A stretch of DNA of 64,000 bases from F22 sp963678855 (GCA_963678855.1 OY787448.1:620001-684000), one strand, 5' to 3'. Shown: positions 26,554 through 35,935, counted from the first letter of the stretch. Notes: generated by a model from the sequence alone, not told the origin. Made by a program: numbers and translations.

Positions 26554-27924
26554 ATGGAACAAAATAAGGCTCTAGAACTAGAACAACAACCAATAGGCAA
26601 ACTCCTCATTCAGTACGCTACCCCTGCGATTATAGCAATGACAGCCATGTCATTATACAATATCGTGGATAGTATTTTTATCGGCCATGGCGTAGGAGCT
26701 TTGGCTATTTCAGGGTTGGCTATTACCTTCCCATTGGCTAATATTGCTGCTGCTTTCGGTAGTCTTGTTGGTGTAGGTGCATCTGCCCTTCTATCTGTAA
26801 AGCTGGGACAAAAAGACTATAAAACAGCACAAAAAATCCTCGGAAATCTTGCTGTAATGAATGTCATCATGGGCTTCATTCTAAGTATCATAGCAATTAT
26901 TTTCCTCGATGATATTCTCTATTTCTTTGGTGCTAGTGAAAACACAATTTCTTACGCTAGAGATTATATGTTTATTATCCTCTTGGGCAATATTCCACTT
27001 CACATGTATATGGGTTTGAATGCGATTATGCGTTCTGCAGGACACCCCAAACGTGCGATGCAAGCTACTATGCTTTCTGTCGTTGTCAACACTGTATTGG
27101 ATGCCTTATTTATCTTTGTTTTCAAATGGGGTATACAGGGTGCTGCTATTGCCACAGTTATAGGCCAAATCGTAGCTCTTGTATGGCAACTACGCATTCT
27201 CAACAACCCTAAAGAACTAATCCATTTTAAGAAAGGAACCTATGCATTAGACTGGGAACTTGCGAAAGAAATGGTGATGATTGGGATGGCACCTTTCTTA
27301 ATGAACCTATCTAGTTCAGTAGTAATTGTGCTTATCAACAAAGCCCTGAAGGAGCATGGAGGCGATTTGGCTGTTGGTGCTTATGGAATCAACAATCGAT
27401 TAATATTCTTAGCCATTATGGTGATTATGGGTATCTGTCAAGGGATGCAACCTATCGTGGGATACAATTATGGTGCACAATTATTTAAACGTGTAGAGAA
27501 GGCACTCAAACTTGCCATTTATGCTGCTACAGCAGTGCAATTGGTATTGTTCATTTCAGGACAGACTATTTCTACAGTCTTAGTAAGTATCTTCACTTCA
27601 GATCCTGAACTCATCAAAATCTCAGCTCGTGCCATGCAATTGATCGTGCTTGCTTGTCCGATTGTAGGTTTTCAAATGGTCACTGGACAGTTTTTCCAAA
27701 GCGTAGGACAAGCCCACAAAGCCATCTTCATGTCTTTGTCACGTCAGTTGTTATTCCTAATTCCATTTTTGCTTATTTTCCCACGTTTCTGGGGAACTGA
27801 TGGAGTATGGTTGAGCTTCCCTATTGCCGATGTGATTTCAAGTATCACAGCGGGTGTTTTACTGTACCGTCAATTTAAAGTATTCAAGAGTTCTGAAGAC
27901 AGCCCAGCTATTCAAAAAAGCTAA
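26554..27924 (+). CDS. MATE family efflux transporter
   Basis: 456 aa inner-membrane antiporter of the MATE superfamily, about 12 helices in two homologous halves. The N-terminal half has PAIIAMTAMSLYNIVDSIFIGHGVG (key part YNIVDSIFIG, about 29-38) and GSLVGVGASALLSVKLGQ; the second half mirrors it with GICQGMQPIVGYNYGA near 295-310. It exports cationic drugs or metabolites by Na+ or H+ exchange; the substrate is unknown. Its 3' end overlaps the convergent DUF5686 gene by 17 bp. Confidence 0.92.
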   Translation: MEQNKALELEQQPIGKLLIQYATPAIIAMTAMSLYNIVDSIFIGHGVGALAISGLAITFPLANIAAAFGSLVGVGASALLSVKLGQKDYKTAQKILGNLAVMNVIMGFILSIIAIIFLDDILYFFGASENTISYARDYMFIILLGNIPLHMYMGLNAIMRSAGHPKRAMQATMLSVVVNTVLDALFIFVFKWGIQGAAIATVIGQIVALVWQLRILNNPKELIHFKKGTYALDWELAKEMVMIGMAPFLMNLSSSVVIVLINKALKEHGGDLAVGAYGINNRLIFLAIMVIMGICQGMQPIVGYNYGAQLFKRVEKALKLAIYAATAVQLVLFISGQTISTVLVSIFTSDPELIKISARAMQLIVLACPIVGFQMVTGQFFQSVGQAHKAIFMSLSRQLLFLIPFLLIFPRFWGTDGVWLSFPIADVISSITAGVLLYRQFKVFKSSEDSPAIQKS

Positions 27925-30139
27925 AGGAAAGCTTCACACCAAAGTGTGTCATTTCACCTTTAAGTCCTCCAGCAAACACGCCAAAATCGCACACATTTGT
28001 TGCTACGCCATACCCTATTTCAGAGTACGGTGTAAAGTTTGGCATAGACAGAACGCTCAGATATAAGCGTTCGTTTAGCACTAACCCCTTCTTAGGAAAC
28101 AAACGATTCATCAACAAGAAAGGCGATTCGTATGTGGCATGCGCACGAATATATTTATCCGAAGCATTGTAATAGTTTCTATCTAAGATATGGAAAGCCC
28201 CACCAATCTCATCGTTCCAGTCATTTGGAAGGTTACTCTTCGAAAAGTTCACGAAGTCGGCAAAATACAAATCATCTTTATCGATAAATGCACCTGCCCC
28301 TACACGGTAATACAAATGATTCAAAGCACCAATGTGTACATGATGGTGCATGTCAAATTCTACACGCTCATATGACATGGTAGAACATCCAATACCAGGG
28401 ATAGCCCTTTCCCAGTCGACAGAAAATGTTGGATAATCTGAGTCCAGATTCACCTTACGTTTCCCATCATAGTAATAACGTTGGAAAGGTGTGTATTTGA
28501 TAATTACACGTGGTGAAAAACTGGTATAAACATGGCGTAATTTTGACAATAGCTCAGGATCTACAGTTGAAATTGGGTCATCCAAAATCAATTTAGTCTT
28601 AGATGTTTCACGACGCTCGTGTACAGATATACCTGTATTGATTTCCAATCCATTGATTGGTTCAAGACGATGAAAGACATTAACAAACTGGTCCTTAAAA
28701 GTCTTCAAGTTAATAGAATCTAGGTCAAATTTAGGATCTGGATCTTCCTTAATCATATTTACAAGTTCACTACTATTGATTCTATTCCCCCATCCTGCTC
28801 TTAAGTGTATAGAAGCATTATGCGAAGGCCAATAATAAAATTCACCCTTAAGATCCCAATAAAACTCATTTCGCGTAAAGTTATACCCCACACGAGGAGT
28901 TACACGCAAAAGCTTATCGCCTTTCATAATGCGGTTGTATCTAAACTTCTGCTTGTATGTCACACCATTATTTCGGCTATAGTCAAGATAAAACGGATTG
29001 AATATTGGAGAACACTTTAGTTTTCCAGCATCTTTCCAATCAAAATTATAGCTATGGATTAGCTTATCGCCAAGGTCACCCCAGATATTCACAGGCTTCC
29101 AAGTTTCTTTACTTGCCTTATACCTCTCTATGCTATCTTGGCGTAAACCAAACTCCTCATAAGTTTCTTTTTCTTGTTCAGTCAAAGACACTGGACGCAT
29201 TGACGCAAACAAACAACTATCTCGTTCTACAGAAACAGTATCTTGTTGCAAACTATAACTTTGAGTAAAGTCCAAACGCTGTCTTTCTTTCTTGAAACGG
29301 ATAGCACAATCATCATAAGGCACTTGAGTCACTGTTTCATATCCAAGCACAGCAGTATATTTACCCCTTACCTTATTCCACAAGAATGTAAAATCTACGT
29401 CTATATCTACTTTTACTGGGAGAAGTTCACTTCGAGAATGCAGCGTCCCCATATCAAAGTTGGCTTTATATCTGAAGAATTCATCTCGCCCTTCATAATA
29501 CATCTTTCTCACAGTGAAATTACTTCCACTCACCCAAAACCATCCCTTCAACAATTGATAGCTATTCGTTTTAGGCGTATAATGAATACAATACGTCACA
29601 TCATCATTGTATTCGAAAATACTATCCATTTCATATTTGTAGTATTTGTCTCCTTCTGGTCCTATAGGAGAATAAACATACTGCTTATCCATATCCTCTC
29701 TGTAAATATTAACTTGGATATGTCGTAAGATAGTAGCTTGATAATCATTCCCGCGCTTTACAGTCCCTTGGGCATAACACACTTTTTGGTCATATACATC
29801 TGGGTAAGTATAATGAAGATTGCTCATACTCTCCATCACATAGTGCTTAGTATCTTTTTTGAGACGAAACATAAAAGGTACAAAACGTAAGAGTTGATTC
29901 TTTTTATCGATATTGACAGCTCCCTTGACATACATCTGTCCTTTATAATCCTTTACCTGATGAGCATAATGAGGAGAATATTTTCGCACGCCTTTCATGA
30001 CTTCCTTGAGCACTCTAGATCGTTGCTCAGCGCGCACAACAACCTCGTCGTCTCCAGCATAAGAAAACGACGCCCCCAAGAAAAGAATGGCGGCTAGCAC
30101 CAGCCATCGCTGAAATGCGGTTGTTATTTGATATCCCAT
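27908..30139 (-). CDS. DUF5686 family outer-membrane protein
   Basis: 743 aa from the start at 30139 (MGYQITTAFQRWLV), which gives a clean signal peptide ending FSYAG; a 27-residue upstream extension was rejected. The sequence fits the Bacteroidetes DUF5686 group: an N-terminal domain with HQVKDYKGQMYVKG, then a long beta-rich region with alternating aromatic/polar residues typical of an outer-membrane barrel, ending in FGVKLSFSFFE. Function unknown, envelope location likely. A TATATTTG box on the minus strand at 30146-30153 sits almost on the start codon, hinting at a very short leader. Confidence 0.82.
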   Translation of the reverse strand: MGYQITTAFQRWLVLAAILFLGASFSYAGDDEVVVRAEQRSRVLKEVMKGVRKYSPHYAHQVKDYKGQMYVKGAVNIDKKNQLLRFVPFMFRLKKDTKHYVMESMSNLHYTYPDVYDQKVCYAQGTVKRGNDYQATILRHIQVNIYREDMDKQYVYSPIGPEGDKYYKYEMDSIFEYNDDVTYCIHYTPKTNSYQLLKGWFWVSGSNFTVRKMYYEGRDEFFRYKANFDMGTLHSRSELLPVKVDIDVDFTFLWNKVRGKYTAVLGYETVTQVPYDDCAIRFKKERQRLDFTQSYSLQQDTVSVERDSCLFASMRPVSLTEQEKETYEEFGLRQDSIERYKASKETWKPVNIWGDLGDKLIHSYNFDWKDAGKLKCSPIFNPFYLDYSRNNGVTYKQKFRYNRIMKGDKLLRVTPRVGYNFTRNEFYWDLKGEFYYWPSHNASIHLRAGWGNRINSSELVNMIKEDPDPKFDLDSINLKTFKDQFVNVFHRLEPINGLEINTGISVHERRETSKTKLILDDPISTVDPELLSKLRHVYTSFSPRVIIKYTPFQRYYYDGKRKVNLDSDYPTFSVDWERAIPGIGCSTMSYERVEFDMHHHVHIGALNHLYYRVGAGAFIDKDDLYFADFVNFSKSNLPNDWNDEIGGAFHILDRNYYNASDKYIRAHATYESPFLLMNRLFPKKGLVLNERLYLSVLSMPNFTPYSEIGYGVATNVCDFGVFAGGLKGEMTHFGVKLSFSFFE

Positions 30140-30209
30140 AGACCACAAATATAATGTATTCCTTCGAGAATATCCAGTGTATAAATGATAATAATCTAAA
30201 GAAAATGCG

Positions 30210-30217
30210 TATTTTTG
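30210..30217 (+). promoter_or_regulatory. Candidate -7 box of the 30243 lipoprotein gene
   Basis: TATTTTTG matches TAnnTTTG 25 bp upstream of the start codon, in the divergent interval with DUF5686. No clear -33 box. Confidence 0.4.
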
Positions 30218-30242
30218 CACAGTTCAATTAAAGACAGAATAT

Positions 30243-31118
30243 ATGAAGACAACCCTTTTAACAGCTAAGTTCAAGAATTGTGCAATTGTGTCATCCGTTT
30301 TTTTAGGGATGATTGTGACTCTTTGTTTCACCTCATGCCAGTCGCCTGATGAGAAGGCTCAGGTACTATTGGACCAAGCAAAAGTCGCAACAAAAGCTGA
30401 GTCATATACAGAAGCATTAGATATACTAGACAGTCTACAAAAGACGTTCCCTAAAGCCTTCAACACTCGTCACTTAGCTAATAAATTAAAGTTGGAAGTC
30501 CAACTTGCTCAACAGCAAAAGAATGATAGTTTCCTACTTATACAGCTCAAAGAAGTAAACCGCCAAATCGATAGTTTACTAGCCAACAAAGCAATCGTAA
30601 AACAACAAGATAAGAAGTATCAAGATGCCCCATTCTATATCTATAGACGCATCCATTCATCTGATGCAACACCTAAACTAGCTTTGTATGCTGCGGAAAA
30701 AGCACAAGATGGATACATACGTCTTTACGTGAGAGGAGATAAGAAAAGCATCCAAGGACTACAAGTAAACGACTTGGATAACAATTGGATTAGTGTCTCT
30801 GGCGACATCCACACCCATGTCACAAAGGTTGGTGGCACACATACTTTGATAGACATGAAACTACAGGATGTGGCTCCTGCACTAGAAGCTTACCTAAAAA
30901 CAAAGAAGTCAAAATCGGCTAAAGCCATCATCAAATTAGTACTTAGTGCTGATAAGACAGAAAAGATGCCTACATTATCTTCATATGAGATAAAGGGTAT
31001 AGAAACTATATTACCACTTCACCAAGTTTTTGCTAGTAAGAAGTCACTAGAAGAGCTTTCTAAAGAGTGCACTCTTAAACAACGCTTTATCAAGAAGCGC
31101 TTAGAGAGCTACGAATAA
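30243..31118 (+). CDS. Hypothetical lipoprotein with coiled-coil region
   Basis: 291 aa; family not recognised. A 31-residue signal ends in a lipobox FTSC (Cys about 32). The next 80 residues (VLLDQAKVATKAESYTEALDILDSL...) look like one TPR-like helical hairpin followed by a Gln/Lys-rich coiled coil ending LLANKAIVKQQDKK. The C-terminal half is beta-rich (GYIRLYVRGD, WISVSGDIHTH). Probably anchored in the outer membrane facing the periplasm. 13 bp upstream of the BASS transporter gene, so cotranscribed. Confidence 0.78.
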   Translation: MKTTLLTAKFKNCAIVSSVFLGMIVTLCFTSCQSPDEKAQVLLDQAKVATKAESYTEALDILDSLQKTFPKAFNTRHLANKLKLEVQLAQQQKNDSFLLIQLKEVNRQIDSLLANKAIVKQQDKKYQDAPFYIYRRIHSSDATPKLALYAAEKAQDGYIRLYVRGDKKSIQGLQVNDLDNNWISVSGDIHTHVTKVGGTHTLIDMKLQDVAPALEAYLKTKKSKSAKAIIKLVLSADKTEKMPTLSSYEIKGIETILPLHQVFASKKSLEELSKECTLKQRFIKKRLESYE

Positions 31119-31131
31119 TATACATTTACGC

Positions 31132-32061
31132 ATGATTAAAAAATTCATCAGACAGTGGCGATTACCTATCGCCATGTGTATTGGTATAGCCGCAGCACCA
31201 TGGACACTGCACTTAGGAGGCTTGATGCCACCACTGATTTTCATGATGCTCTTGTTTACTTTTAGTAATATTGAGGTTAAGGATTTACGCATCCAAAAGA
31301 TTCATTGGATGATGTTGCTATGCCAAGCGATATTACCCATTGTTATTTATATGGTTCTTGCTCCAATAAACAAGACGCTTGCCTTGGCCACAATGGTTTG
31401 TGCCATCGCTCCAGCAGCGACTTCATCAGCTGTAATCACTCATAAACTCGGTGGGAGTGCCGCAGTATTATCGAGCTTCACACTCGTATCCAATGTGTTG
31501 ACAGCCCTTGCTGTATCAGTGCTTTTCCCTTTGCTTCAAGATCAAGGAGACAGCGTATCATTCTGGTTGCCTTTTCAGAAGATATTCAGAAACCTATTCC
31601 TTCTTCTGATTCTGCCTTTTCTGACTTCACTACTACTTCGCAAAACCGTCAAGCCAGTCCACAGTTACTTAGGAAAACATGCAGGAATGAGTTTTTATCT
31701 TTGGATGGTGGCTCTAGCTGTAGTGTCAGGTCGTACTTATTATGCTATGATGCATAGCGGTATAGACACTGAGCTTCTAGTACAAATGCTAATAGCTGCA
31801 CTTGTCGTATGCTTAGGCCAATTTGCTGTAGGAAAAATTATAGGAAAGTATCTAGGAAAAGGCCGTGTAGATGAAAATATCTTTGTTATTAACGGCGGAC
31901 AAATGATTGGTCAAAAGAACACCATATTAGCAATATGGATGGCACAAACATTTCTAGACCATCCGCATGGTATGGGCGCAATAATAGCTCTAGGTGCTGG
32001 CAGCTATGTGCTTTGGCAAAACATAGTCAACGGTATCCAACTAGCGCACGCAGTAAAATAA
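31132..32061 (+). CDS. BASS-type (bile acid:sodium symporter family-like) transporter
   Basis: 309 aa, about nine to ten hydrophobic segments with no signal peptide. The half-repeat signatures fit the SBF/BASS superfamily: CAIAPAATSSAVITHKLGG (about 95-113) and NGGQMIGQKNTILAIWMAQ (about 254-272; compare GQRNTxLA of the family). The transported organic anion is unknown. Its stop lies only 4 bp from the stop of the convergent yaaA gene, with no terminator between. Confidence 0.82.
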   Translation: MIKKFIRQWRLPIAMCIGIAAAPWTLHLGGLMPPLIFMMLLFTFSNIEVKDLRIQKIHWMMLLCQAILPIVIYMVLAPINKTLALATMVCAIAPAATSSAVITHKLGGSAAVLSSFTLVSNVLTALAVSVLFPLLQDQGDSVSFWLPFQKIFRNLFLLLILPFLTSLLLRKTVKPVHSYLGKHAGMSFYLWMVALAVVSGRTYYAMMHSGIDTELLVQMLIAALVVCLGQFAVGKIIGKYLGKGRVDENIFVINGGQMIGQKNTILAIWMAQTFLDHPHGMGAIIALGAGSYVLWQNIVNGIQLAHAVK

Positions 32062-32065
32062 TCTG

Positions 32066-32893
32066 TTATTCACCTAAAACAAAACTAAGCAACTCTTCTC
32101 CAGCATGTGCCAAATGTGCACGTGCAGCACTTGTTGTTTCTGAATAGCTATACCCTTCCCAAGAAAAAGCTCTTATTGCATCTTCCTGTGAGTTTGAGCT
32201 AACTATCTCCTGCATGTGTTGCAGCAGATACAAAGACATTTGACCACGCGCCATCTTTGTGTACACAACCACCTGCTTCCACTTACCGCCTTTATCCACG
32301 ATAAATTCAGGTGTAATGACCTTAATCTCTTTCACGACTCGTTTCCAGTCAAACAGATCGCGCATTTCATTGCTCGCTAGAAAAACCAACACACCATCGT
32401 CTGCTTGCACACGTGCTATCAATGCATCAGTGAGATAAGCACGCCAATGATGGAAAACATTTTTCTCTTTCAAACAGGTCAGGGAAACATCACCTTCTAA
32501 ACGATATGGATGAATCATATCAGACGGGCGAAGCATACCATACAAAAACGATGTAATATTAAGATATTCAGATGCAATACCCCACATATCATTGTCCCAA
32601 TCAGGTACGGAAAACTGCTTGAACACAATACCCGTGTAGCCACTCATAGCTGGATAGCTCAAAGCGTCTCCATTAAAGGCAGCCTGATAACGGGCGATAT
32701 TTTGTGTCGCAATTTTATTATTGACATGGAGCATGTCTTCAATATCTGAAGCATTATAAGCCGTAAGTTCATGAATGAGTTCATGGGCTTGAGGTTGCCA
32801 CTGTGGTTTTGAAAATAGTTCAGTGGGCAGTCCTTTCAAATAAGCTGGTAGCTTAGTGGCCATTGTTTTGGCACAAGATATAAGTATTTGCAT
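32066..32893 (-). CDS. yaaA: Peroxide stress protein YaaA (DUF328)
   Basis: 275 aa. YaaA proteins lower intracellular free iron and protect against peroxide damage; they bind DNA in E. coli. The usual N-terminus MQILISCAKTM is present, followed by the family features AAFNGDALSYPAM-GYTGIVFKQ (about 72-94), YGMLRPSDMIHPYRLE (about 118-133) and IRAFSWEGYSYSE near the end. Full length, cytoplasmic. It diverges from the rubrerythrin gene, another oxidative-stress function, with 133 bp between starts. Confidence 0.92.
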   Translation of the reverse strand: MQILISCAKTMATKLPAYLKGLPTELFSKPQWQPQAHELIHELTAYNASDIEDMLHVNNKIATQNIARYQAAFNGDALSYPAMSGYTGIVFKQFSVPDWDNDMWGIASEYLNITSFLYGMLRPSDMIHPYRLEGDVSLTCLKEKNVFHHWRAYLTDALIARVQADDGVLVFLASNEMRDLFDWKRVVKEIKVITPEFIVDKGGKWKQVVVYTKMARGQMSLYLLQHMQEIVSSNSQEDAIRAFSWEGYSYSETTSAARAHLAHAGEELLSFVLGE

Positions 32894-32965
32894 AGCACAA
32901 ACTTAGTGATTTAAAAAATATATTCCAACAAAGGGAAAATATTTTTCCCGCGTTGATTTATTTTA

Positions 32966-32973
32966 TATCTTTG
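32966..32973 (+). promoter_or_regulatory. -7 box of the rubrerythrin gene
   Basis: TATCTTTG matches TAnnTTTG; no good -33 TTTG. The leader to the ATG at 33027 would be about 47 nt. Confidence 0.5.
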
Positions 32974-33026
32974 TAGAAGTCGTACAAAAACCATAGACTA
33001 CGTATAACCCCTAAAATAAATTTCTT

Positions 33027-33608
33027 ATGACACAAAAAAGTTTAAAAGGAACTAGAACAGAAAAGCACCTAATGACTTCATTTGCAGGTGAATCTCAAGC
33101 ACGTATGCGATACACATACTTCTCAAGCCAAGCCAAGAAGGAAGGCTTCGTGCAAGTCTCTGCAATTTTTATGGAAACAGCTGAACAAGAAAAAGAGCAC
33201 GCTAAGCGTATGTTCAAATTCTTGGAAGGTGGCATGGTAGAAATCAATGCTTCATTCCCAGCTGGTGTTATCGGTACAACAGCTGAAAACCTTGCAGCAG
33301 CTGCTGCTGGTGAGCACGAGGAATGGTCAGACCTTTATCCTATGTTTGCAGATGTAGCCGATGAAGAAGGGTTCCCTAAAGTGGCTGAAATGTATCGTGC
33401 TATTAGTATTGCAGAAAAAGGTCACGAAGAGCGCTACAAAGCACTTTTGAAGAATATCGAAGACGAAACCGTATTCAAGAAAGAAGAACCTATCCTATGG
33501 CAATGCCGCAACTGTGGCTATATCCATGAAGGAGCTGAAGCACCTACGGTATGTCCTGCATGTGTACACCCTCAAGCTCACTTCGAAATGATGAAAAACA
33601 ATTACTAG
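33027..33608 (+). CDS. rbr: Rubrerythrin
   Basis: 193 aa non-heme iron peroxidase that reduces hydrogen peroxide in anaerobes, cytoplasmic. The ferritin-like four-helix domain (about 8-150) carries the di-iron ligands in FAGESQARMRYTYF, METAEQEKEHAKRMF and ISIAEKGHEERYKALL. The C-terminal rubredoxin domain (about 155-190) has WQCRNCGYIHEG and CPACVHP with the four iron-binding Cys. Complete, single-gene unit with its own terminator. Confidence 0.97.
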   Translation: MTQKSLKGTRTEKHLMTSFAGESQARMRYTYFSSQAKKEGFVQVSAIFMETAEQEKEHAKRMFKFLEGGMVEINASFPAGVIGTTAENLAAAAAGEHEEWSDLYPMFADVADEEGFPKVAEMYRAISIAEKGHEERYKALLKNIEDETVFKKEEPILWQCRNCGYIHEGAEAPTVCPACVHPQAHFEMMKNNY

Positions 33609-33647
33609 GATAGATGTACTTCTTATAAGTACTCTCGATATTGTAAA

Positions 33648-33689
33648 AGCGTGCGCATCAAAGTTTTCTTTGGTGCGCACGCTCTTTTT
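33648..33689 (+). terminator. Terminator of the rubrerythrin gene
   Basis: AGCGTGCGCATCAAAG pairs with CTTTGGTGCGCACGCT (16 bp, one wobble, 4-nt loop), followed by CTTTTT. Confidence 0.9.
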
Positions 33690-33710
33690 GATAGGAAGAA
33701 AAGCCTTGCC

Positions 33711-33779
33711 CACTCATGGGTGGGCGGATCGAACACTCATGGGCGAGCGGATCGAACACTCATGGGTGTGCGACTGACC
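33711..33779. repeat. Three tandem copies of a 23-bp GC-rich repeat
   Basis: Unit CACTCATGGGTGGGCGGATC plus GAA, repeated at 33711-33733, 33734-33756 and, diverged at its end, 33757-33779. The first copy contains a small palindrome (GCCCAC...GTGGGC). It lies between two terminators in otherwise AT-rich noncoding DNA. There is no spacer structure, so it is not a CRISPR. Function unknown. Confidence 0.75.
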
Positions 33780-33822
33780 TACTTGCATCCATCTCTGTAG
33801 ATTGAAAGATGTATCTGATAAT

Positions 33823-33858
33823 AAAAAAGAGAGGACATGCTGGGTGGCACATCCTCTC
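33823..33858 (-). terminator. Terminator of the GH92/NagB-like operon
   Basis: On the minus strand GAGAGGA pairs with TCCTCTC, extended by GCA/TGC across a bulge, followed by TTTTTTAT. It lies about 50 bp past the last gene of the operon. Confidence 0.75.
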
Positions 33859-33908
33859 ATCGTCATGCATCTCTACATGAACGCGCAAATCTATAATAGA
33901 AAAAGGGG

Positions 33909-35912
33909 TTACAATTTACACTCTACAAAAGCTTCGATAGCTTCATAGTCAGCAAGTCCAAGCTTATTGTAGATATCAGCTGTACCACGGTTACGGTCTT
34001 CAGAGCGTTGCCAAAACAAGCGGTCATCATCACCCAAGAATGGCGCATCATCCATTTGAGATTGGTGCTTTAAGATAGCCTTTTTCTTGGCTTGTAATTC
34101 TGATGGACTCAATGGAACTGCCATCTCGATTTCTTCGATTGGCCATTCTGCCCATGCACCACGATACATCCAAATCTTGCAAGTATCTAGGTTGAACTCG
34201 CCTTTCTCAGTCAATTCTTTTAGTGCAGCTAGTACAGCATCAGTACAAACACGGTGCGTGCCATGTGGGTCGGCCAAGTCACCAGCGATAAACACTTGAT
34301 TAGGCTTCACCTCTTTAATCAATTCACAAACCTTCAATACATCTGCTTCTGTAAGTGGACCTTTTTTGATACGTCCTGTCTCATAGAATGGCAAGTCCAA
34401 GAAGTGACAATGGCTCAATGGAATGTTACTAAACGTCGATGCCAAACGAGCTTCACCACGACGAATCAAACCTTTAATAGTCAATAGTTCGCGAGGAATG
34501 ATATCACTACCACTTTGCTTCTTATCTTTCAACAGTTGCTTGATTTCCTTATACTTCTTAGAGATAGGCGAAGGCTCTTCGCTCTCGCCATTTTGTAAAA
34601 ACAACTGATCAAAACCATTGATAAAGTGCATAAAGCGAGTCACTTCATCATCACTTACTGCAATATTACCTGACGTCTCATAAGCTACATGCACATCGTG
34701 CCCTTGAGTCACAAGGCGTTGCAAAGTACCACCCATAGAGATAATATCATCGTCTGGGTGAGGTGAGAAGATAAGCACACGCTTAGGAAATGGATTGGCA
34801 CGCTCTGGACGATGTGTATCATCTGAATTTGGCTTACCACCAGGCCATCCAGTAATCGTATGTTGCAAGTCATTAAAGACTTGAATATTGACATCATATG
34901 CAGAGCCGAAATTAACAAGTAATTCTTCTAATCCGTTTTCACGGTAATCGGCATCAGTAAGCTTAAGAATAGACTTGTCTAGCTTCAAACTCAACCATAC
35001 GATAGCTGCACGAATCAAACGTGGCGTCCATTCACAGCTAGCAACTAGCCAAGGGTATTTGACACGCGTTAGTTTTTCTGATGCTGTGACATCTAAGAAA
35101 ACACGCACATTGGTATGCTTTTGCAAAATCGTAGCTGGTACAGACTCTGTTTGCTGTCCTTCTACACACTTGTGCACGATATCTGCTTTATCATCACCCC
35201 AAGCAGTTAAGAACACATGCTTGGCTGACATGACTGTAGAGATACCCATCGTGATAGCAGTCGTATGACCTGATACATCACGTCCGAATAGTCGCAATAC
35301 ATCGCGTTGCATAGGTGCATCTAGCTTGACAAGACGAGTCGTTGATTTCTCCCAAGAACCAGGTCCGTTGAAGGCAAGGTTGCCACTTTGGCCTACACCT
35401 AGTAGGGCAATATCCAAACCACCATACTGCTTGATTTTCTTTTCATATCGCTCACAAAACTGGATAACATCCTCTTTTTGCAAGTCGGCAGGTATGGTGT
35501 GAATTTGGTCGCTAGGGATGTTGACATGATCAAAGAGCATCTCACATAGCGACTTATAATTCGTCGATTTATCATCATCATTCGGGAAGTAGTCACATAA
35601 GTTGAAAACAACTACATTACCGAAGTCTAGTCCTTCTTCTTGATGTTTACGTACTAGTTCATGATAAATTACTTCTGGGGTTGTACCACCAGGCAAGGCC
35701 ATAACACATTGTTGGTCAAGCACTTGGTTGGCACGAATAATCTTGGCAATCTCTTCTGCTATAAAGACTGCTCCATCTTCACGTTCGTGGAAGATTTGTA
35801 CAGGGAGTTTCTCAAGACGTGTTACCAATGATTTCTCATAAGCATTGCGTGGGGATAAGAAGTTCTCTGGCACTTCATGAATCGTGATTTGTGACGATAA
35901 ATTTAAATCCAT
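33909..35912 (-). CDS. NagB-like (catalytically degenerate) / PIG-L deacetylase fusion protein
   Basis: 667 aa, two domains. Residues about 40-290 resemble glucosamine-6-P deaminase (PGGTTPEVIY for the phosphate loop), but every catalytic residue of NagB is changed: Asp72 is Cys106 in NLCDY, and the GPDGHIAFNEP motif reads GQSGNLAFNGP (172-184), losing Asp141, His143 and Glu148. The C-terminal domain (about 375-640) is a PIG-L/LmbE zinc deacetylase with SPHPDDD (383-389) and a later DPHGTHR, apparently intact. Proteins of this type are often annotated as NagB. I infer the working part is the deacetylase, perhaps acting on an N-acetylglucosamine derivative. Last gene of the GH92-MFS operon; a genuine NagB lies at 58844-59659. 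Confidence 0.85.
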   Translation of the reverse strand: MDLNLSSQITIHEVPENFLSPRNAYEKSLVTRLEKLPVQIFHEREDGAVFIAEEIAKIIRANQVLDQQCVMALPGGTTPEVIYHELVRKHQEEGLDFGNVVVFNLCDYFPNDDDKSTNYKSLCEMLFDHVNIPSDQIHTIPADLQKEDVIQFCERYEKKIKQYGGLDIALLGVGQSGNLAFNGPGSWEKSTTRLVKLDAPMQRDVLRLFGRDVSGHTTAITMGISTVMSAKHVFLTAWGDDKADIVHKCVEGQQTESVPATILQKHTNVRVFLDVTASEKLTRVKYPWLVASCEWTPRLIRAAIVWLSLKLDKSILKLTDADYRENGLEELLVNFGSAYDVNIQVFNDLQHTITGWPGGKPNSDDTHRPERANPFPKRVLIFSPHPDDDIISMGGTLQRLVTQGHDVHVAYETSGNIAVSDDEVTRFMHFINGFDQLFLQNGESEEPSPISKKYKEIKQLLKDKKQSGSDIIPRELLTIKGLIRRGEARLASTFSNIPLSHCHFLDLPFYETGRIKKGPLTEADVLKVCELIKEVKPNQVFIAGDLADPHGTHRVCTDAVLAALKELTEKGEFNLDTCKIWMYRGAWAEWPIEEIEMAVPLSPSELQAKKKAILKHQSQMDDAPFLGDDDRLFWQRSEDRNRGTADIYNKLGLADYEAIEAFVECKL

Positions 35913-35935
35913 GATTTTATTTTTTTGGTGTTATA

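Noticed and set aside
33711..33779. Possible CRISPR array
   Set aside because: The 23-bp units are contiguous with no spacers and there are no cas genes in the window.
33909..35912. Annotation as a functional glucosamine-6-phosphate deaminase
   Set aside because: All four catalytic residues of NagB are substituted; a genuine NagB is present at 58844-59659.
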